Source: Betaproteobacteria bacterium RBG_16_58_11
Lineage (GTDB): Bacteria; Pseudomonadota; Gammaproteobacteria; Burkholderiales; Thiobacteraceae
DNA length: 6,770 bases
Assembly: GCA_001770235.1 (NCBI GenBank)
Contig: MEQN01000005.1
Location: forward strand, 1-6,770
Direction of reading: 5' to 3'
The notes under the pieces were generated by a model. It saw nothing but the letters and a program-made list of their open reading frames with translations, was not told the DNA's origin and did not search any database. Position numbers and translations under genes: made by a program. Below, one piece after another: positions 4,970-6,770 of the stretch. The number at the start of each line of letters is the position of its first letter. Position 1 is the first letter of the stretch.

Positions 4970-5821
4970 CTACTTCCCCATCTCCAGCTTATAACGCTGC
5001 CGCGCCTCTTCTTCTTTGCGCGCGTCGGCAACTTCCCGCATCACGCCGCGCAAATCGGCTGGTTTTTCGTCGCGTTCGAAATGTCCGGTGAGCTCGCTCT
5101 CGGGCAGTAGCTTGCCGCTTTTGTAGAGCGACCAGATTTCCATGCCGTAGTCGGTGGTCAAAAGCTCGGGCGCAAATTGACCAAAATAGGTGGCGAGATT
5201 TCGGACGTCGCGTTCGAGCATGCTGAAGGCGTTGTTGTTGCCTGCGGCGTCGACGGCTTGCGGCAGGTCAATGATGACCGGGCCATGGCTATCGACCAGC
5301 ACGTTGTATTCGGATAAATCCCCATGCACGATACCCGCGCACAACATGCGCACGACTTGCGTGATCAAGTTGCGATGATATTCACGCGCGAGTGCTGGCG
5401 GTAATTGGATATCATTCAGCCGAGGGGCGGCATCGCCGTTGGCGTCGGTGATCAACTCCATCAGCAGCACGCCTTCGTGAAAATTATACGGCTGCGGCAC
5501 GCGCACCCCAGCGGCGGCGAGCCGATACAGGGCATCGACTTCGGCGCTTTGCCAGGCTTCTTCCGTTGCCTGACGGCCATACTTGCTGCCTTTTTCCATG
5601 GCGCGGGCGCGACGGCTGTTTTTGGTTTTTCGTCCTTCGGTGTAATCCACGCTCTGGCGAAAGGCGCGCTTGTTGGCTTCTTTGTACACCTTGGCGCAGC
5701 GGATCTCTTCGCCACAGCGCACCACGTACACCATGGCTTCTTTGCCGCTCATCAACTGACGCAGCACTTCGTTAACCAGCCCATCTTCGACCAGCGGTTC
5801 AATTCTTTTGGGAGTCTTCAT
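4970..5821 (-). CDS. PA4780-type RIO-family serine protein kinase
   Basis: 283 residues from the ATG at 5821. The frame stays open upstream to 5923, but that part overlaps msrB, and MKTPKRIEPLVEDGLV is the standard family beginning. Kinase features in order: nucleotide loop SGKEAMVY (25-32), ATP-lysine K44 in CAKVYK, a RIO-type flexible segment (58-90), hinge MELI (121-124), catalytic loop HGDLSEYN (166-173) with D168 and N173, and metal-binding D185 in IIDLPQA, the RIO replacement for DFG. Length and motifs match the bacterial RIO1-like kinases named after Pseudomonas PA4780. Their substrates are not established; archaeal and eukaryotic RIO proteins act in ribosome biogenesis. The gene follows msrB by 19 bp and its own start has no visible Shine-Dalgarno (CCTATACCCCT precedes it), which suggests readthrough from msrB and translational coupling. 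Confidence 0.9.
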   Translation of the reverse strand: MKTPKRIEPLVEDGLVNEVLRQLMSGKEAMVYVVRCGEEIRCAKVYKEANKRAFRQSVDYTEGRKTKNSRRARAMEKGSKYGRQATEEAWQSAEVDALYRLAAAGVRVPQPYNFHEGVLLMELITDANGDAAPRLNDIQLPPALAREYHRNLITQVVRMLCAGIVHGDLSEYNVLVDSHGPVIIDLPQAVDAAGNNNAFSMLERDVRNLATYFGQFAPELLTTDYGMEIWSLYKSGKLLPESELTGHFERDEKPADLRGVMREVADARKEEEARQRYKLEMGK

Positions 5822-5840
5822 AGGGGTATAGGTAAAAGGT

Positions 5841-6239
5841 TCATTTGTCCTGATCGAATTTGAGCGAAACGGAATTAATGCAATAGCGCAGCCCCGTCGG
5901 GTTTGGGCCGTCATCGAACACATGACCTAAATGCGCGTCGCACTTGCTGCACACCACTTCCGTGCGGGCCATCAACAAGCTTTTGTCGGTTTCGGTGGCG
6001 ACATGCTCCGGCGCGATGGGCGCCCAGAAACTCGGCCAGCCGGTACCCGAATCAAACTTGGTGTCTGAACTGAACAGTGGCTCACCGCAGCAGGCGCAGC
6101 GATACTGCCCTTTTGACTTGTTGTCCCAGTATTGCCCGGTAAACGCGCGCTCGGTGCCTTTTTCCCGGCAAACGCGGTATTGCTCCGGGCTCAACTCGGT
6201 TTGCCATTCTTGCTTGGTCTTGGAAATTTTATCGTTCAT
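5841..6239 (-). CDS. msrB: Peptide-methionine (R)-S-oxide reductase MsrB
   Basis: 132 residues, normal for a free-standing MsrB. It reduces the R-epimer of methionine sulfoxide in proteins, probably in the cytoplasm since no signal peptide is present. Zinc-binding CXXC pairs are C48-C51 and C97-C100. The substrate-site block SGTGWPSFW is at 64-72, [10 protein letters not shown] at 103-112, and catalytic C120 lies in [11 protein letters not shown]. The resolving cysteine found in many MsrB (SGCGWPSF) is threonine here (T66). The remaining free cysteines are C24 (in [10 protein letters not shown]) and C50. Start ATG has AAGGG 10 nt upstream. It lies 49 bp downstream of vapC on the same strand and 19 bp before the RIO kinase. 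The enzyme identity is secure. Confidence 0.95.
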   Translation of the reverse strand: MNDKISKTKQEWQTELSPEQYRVCREKGTERAFTGQYWDNKSKGQYRCACCGEPLFSSDTKFDSGTGWPSFWAPIAPEHVATETDKSLLMARTEVVCSKCDAHLGHVFDDGPNPTGLRYCINSVSLKFDQDK

Positions 6240-6288
6240 GGGTCTGGGTCCCTTTTGTCCTTTAGTGCTTCAACCTGAAACCGCTAAT

Positions 6289-6711
6289 CTACAGCGCCCA
6301 AGGATTGAACACTTGCGGGTACGGCGCGAAATCTTGCACGTTGCGGGTGACCATGGTGAGGCCGTGGCATTGGGCAGTGGCCATAAGCAGGCCGTCCATT
6401 ACCGGCAGGGGTTGCCCGGCCAGCTCGGCGTGGGCGGCAATTTGCGCCCAGACGTGGAGCGCGGCGGCGTCGAGCGGCAGGATACGCCCGGCGAAGCGCT
6501 GCTCCACCTTGCCCAGCCAGGCGGTGAGTTTCTGGCTGCGGCGCGGGTCGGCTTTGCGCAGCTTGAGGATGCCTTTTTCGATTTCACCCAGGGTGATGAC
6601 GCTGATGAACAGGCTGGCTTCATCCTGCTCGTCCAGCCAGGCGATCACTTCCGGCGCGGGGGCTTTTTTGGCGTATTCGGAAAGCGCGCAGGTATCGAGC
6701 AGCCAGCTCAT
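6289..6711 (-). CDS. vapC: VapC-type PIN-domain toxin (RNase) of a type II toxin-antitoxin pair
   Basis: 140 residues forming one PIN domain. The acidic residues expected to hold the metal are present: D6 in LLDTCALSEY, E43 in TLGEIEKGI, D106 in PVMDGLLMATA, and a C-terminal TRNVQDF with N124 and D127. The order and spacing are those of VapC toxins, which cleave specific RNAs (tRNA or rRNA) when free of antitoxin. The DTCALSEY start, the FISVITLGEIEKGI block and the terminal VFNPW resemble the common chromosomal VapC/FitB-like group. The ATG overlaps the stop of an upstream gene as ATGA, the usual antitoxin-toxin coupling. All catalytic residues look intact, so the toxin is probably active. 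Target RNA cannot be read from sequence. Confidence 0.9.
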   Translation of the reverse strand: MSWLLDTCALSEYAKKAPAPEVIAWLDEQDEASLFISVITLGEIEKGILKLRKADPRRSQKLTAWLGKVEQRFAGRILPLDAAALHVWAQIAAHAELAGQPLPVMDGLLMATAQCHGLTMVTRNVQDFAPYPQVFNPWAL

Positions 6712-6770
6712 AGCTCGACGTTGCGTCCGGTGTCGCGGCTGCGGGGGAAATCCAGGTCTTCGACTGCGAG
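6708..6770 (-). CDS. C-terminal end of the cognate antitoxin (partial, runs off the right edge)
   Basis: In the minus frame ending at the TGA (6710-6708), the last 20 codons read LAVEDLDFPRSRDTGRNVEL. The stop overlaps the vapC start as ATGA. The charged, aromatic-poor tail with a DFPRSRD-like stretch fits the toxin-wrapping C-terminus of a Phd/YefM or VapB antitoxin. The DNA-binding N-terminus lies outside the window, so the family cannot be fixed. The operon promoter and its autoregulatory operator would also lie to the right. Confidence 0.65.
   Translation of the reverse strand, partial: LAVEDLDFPRSRDTGRNVEL

Noticed and set aside
4955..4979. Inverted repeat GGGAAG/CTTCCC between the glycine-zipper gene and the RIO kinase, as a terminator
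   Set aside because: The stem is short with a 12-nt loop, and no T-run follows on either strand.
5405..5863. Plus-strand open frame of 152 codons opposite the RIO kinase
   Set aside because: It is antisense to a complete kinase with all catalytic motifs. The His/Phe/Ala-rich translation is typical of a shadow frame.

Overview
The window looks like a chromosomal stretch of a betaproteobacterium, most likely of the Nitrosomonadales type (Gallionella, Sideroxydans or Sulfuricella relatives). I infer this from protein flavour only: a CAAX-protease-like protein of the exosortase/PEP-CTERM kind, a PA4780-type RIO kinase, SlyX, a betaproteobacterial-style predicted aminopeptidase, and moderately GC-rich coding sequence. 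No rRNA or tRNA is present to confirm it.

Layout, left to right. (1) The 3' part of a zinc aminopeptidase gene (+), then a 69-bp palindromic repeat unit. (2) A CPBP/CAAX-type membrane protease (+), convergent with a FliD C-domain-like gene (-) that has no other flagellar gene beside it. (3) A 234-bp intergenic region full of hairpins separating that gene from a divergent secreted alpha/beta hydrolase (+). (4) A hairpin between the hydrolase and a convergent small lipoprotein (-). The lipoprotein is divergent from slyX (+), which is followed by a glycine-zipper outer-membrane lipoprotein (+). (5) A left-pointing group on the minus strand: the end of an antitoxin gene, a VapC-type PIN toxin (ATGA overlap), msrB, and a RIO-family kinase 19 bp after msrB.

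Most genes are single-gene units of housekeeping, envelope or stress type. Envelope and secretion functions dominate: the membrane protease, two lipoproteins and the secreted hydrolase. Two functional couplings can be seen from spacing: antitoxin-VapC and msrB-RIO kinase. Nothing resembles a defence island, prophage, IS element or CRISPR array. The item most deserving of a second look is the orphan FliD-like protein. Behind it come the msrB-RIO pairing, the unusual cysteine layout of MsrB, and the two palindromic intergenic elements.
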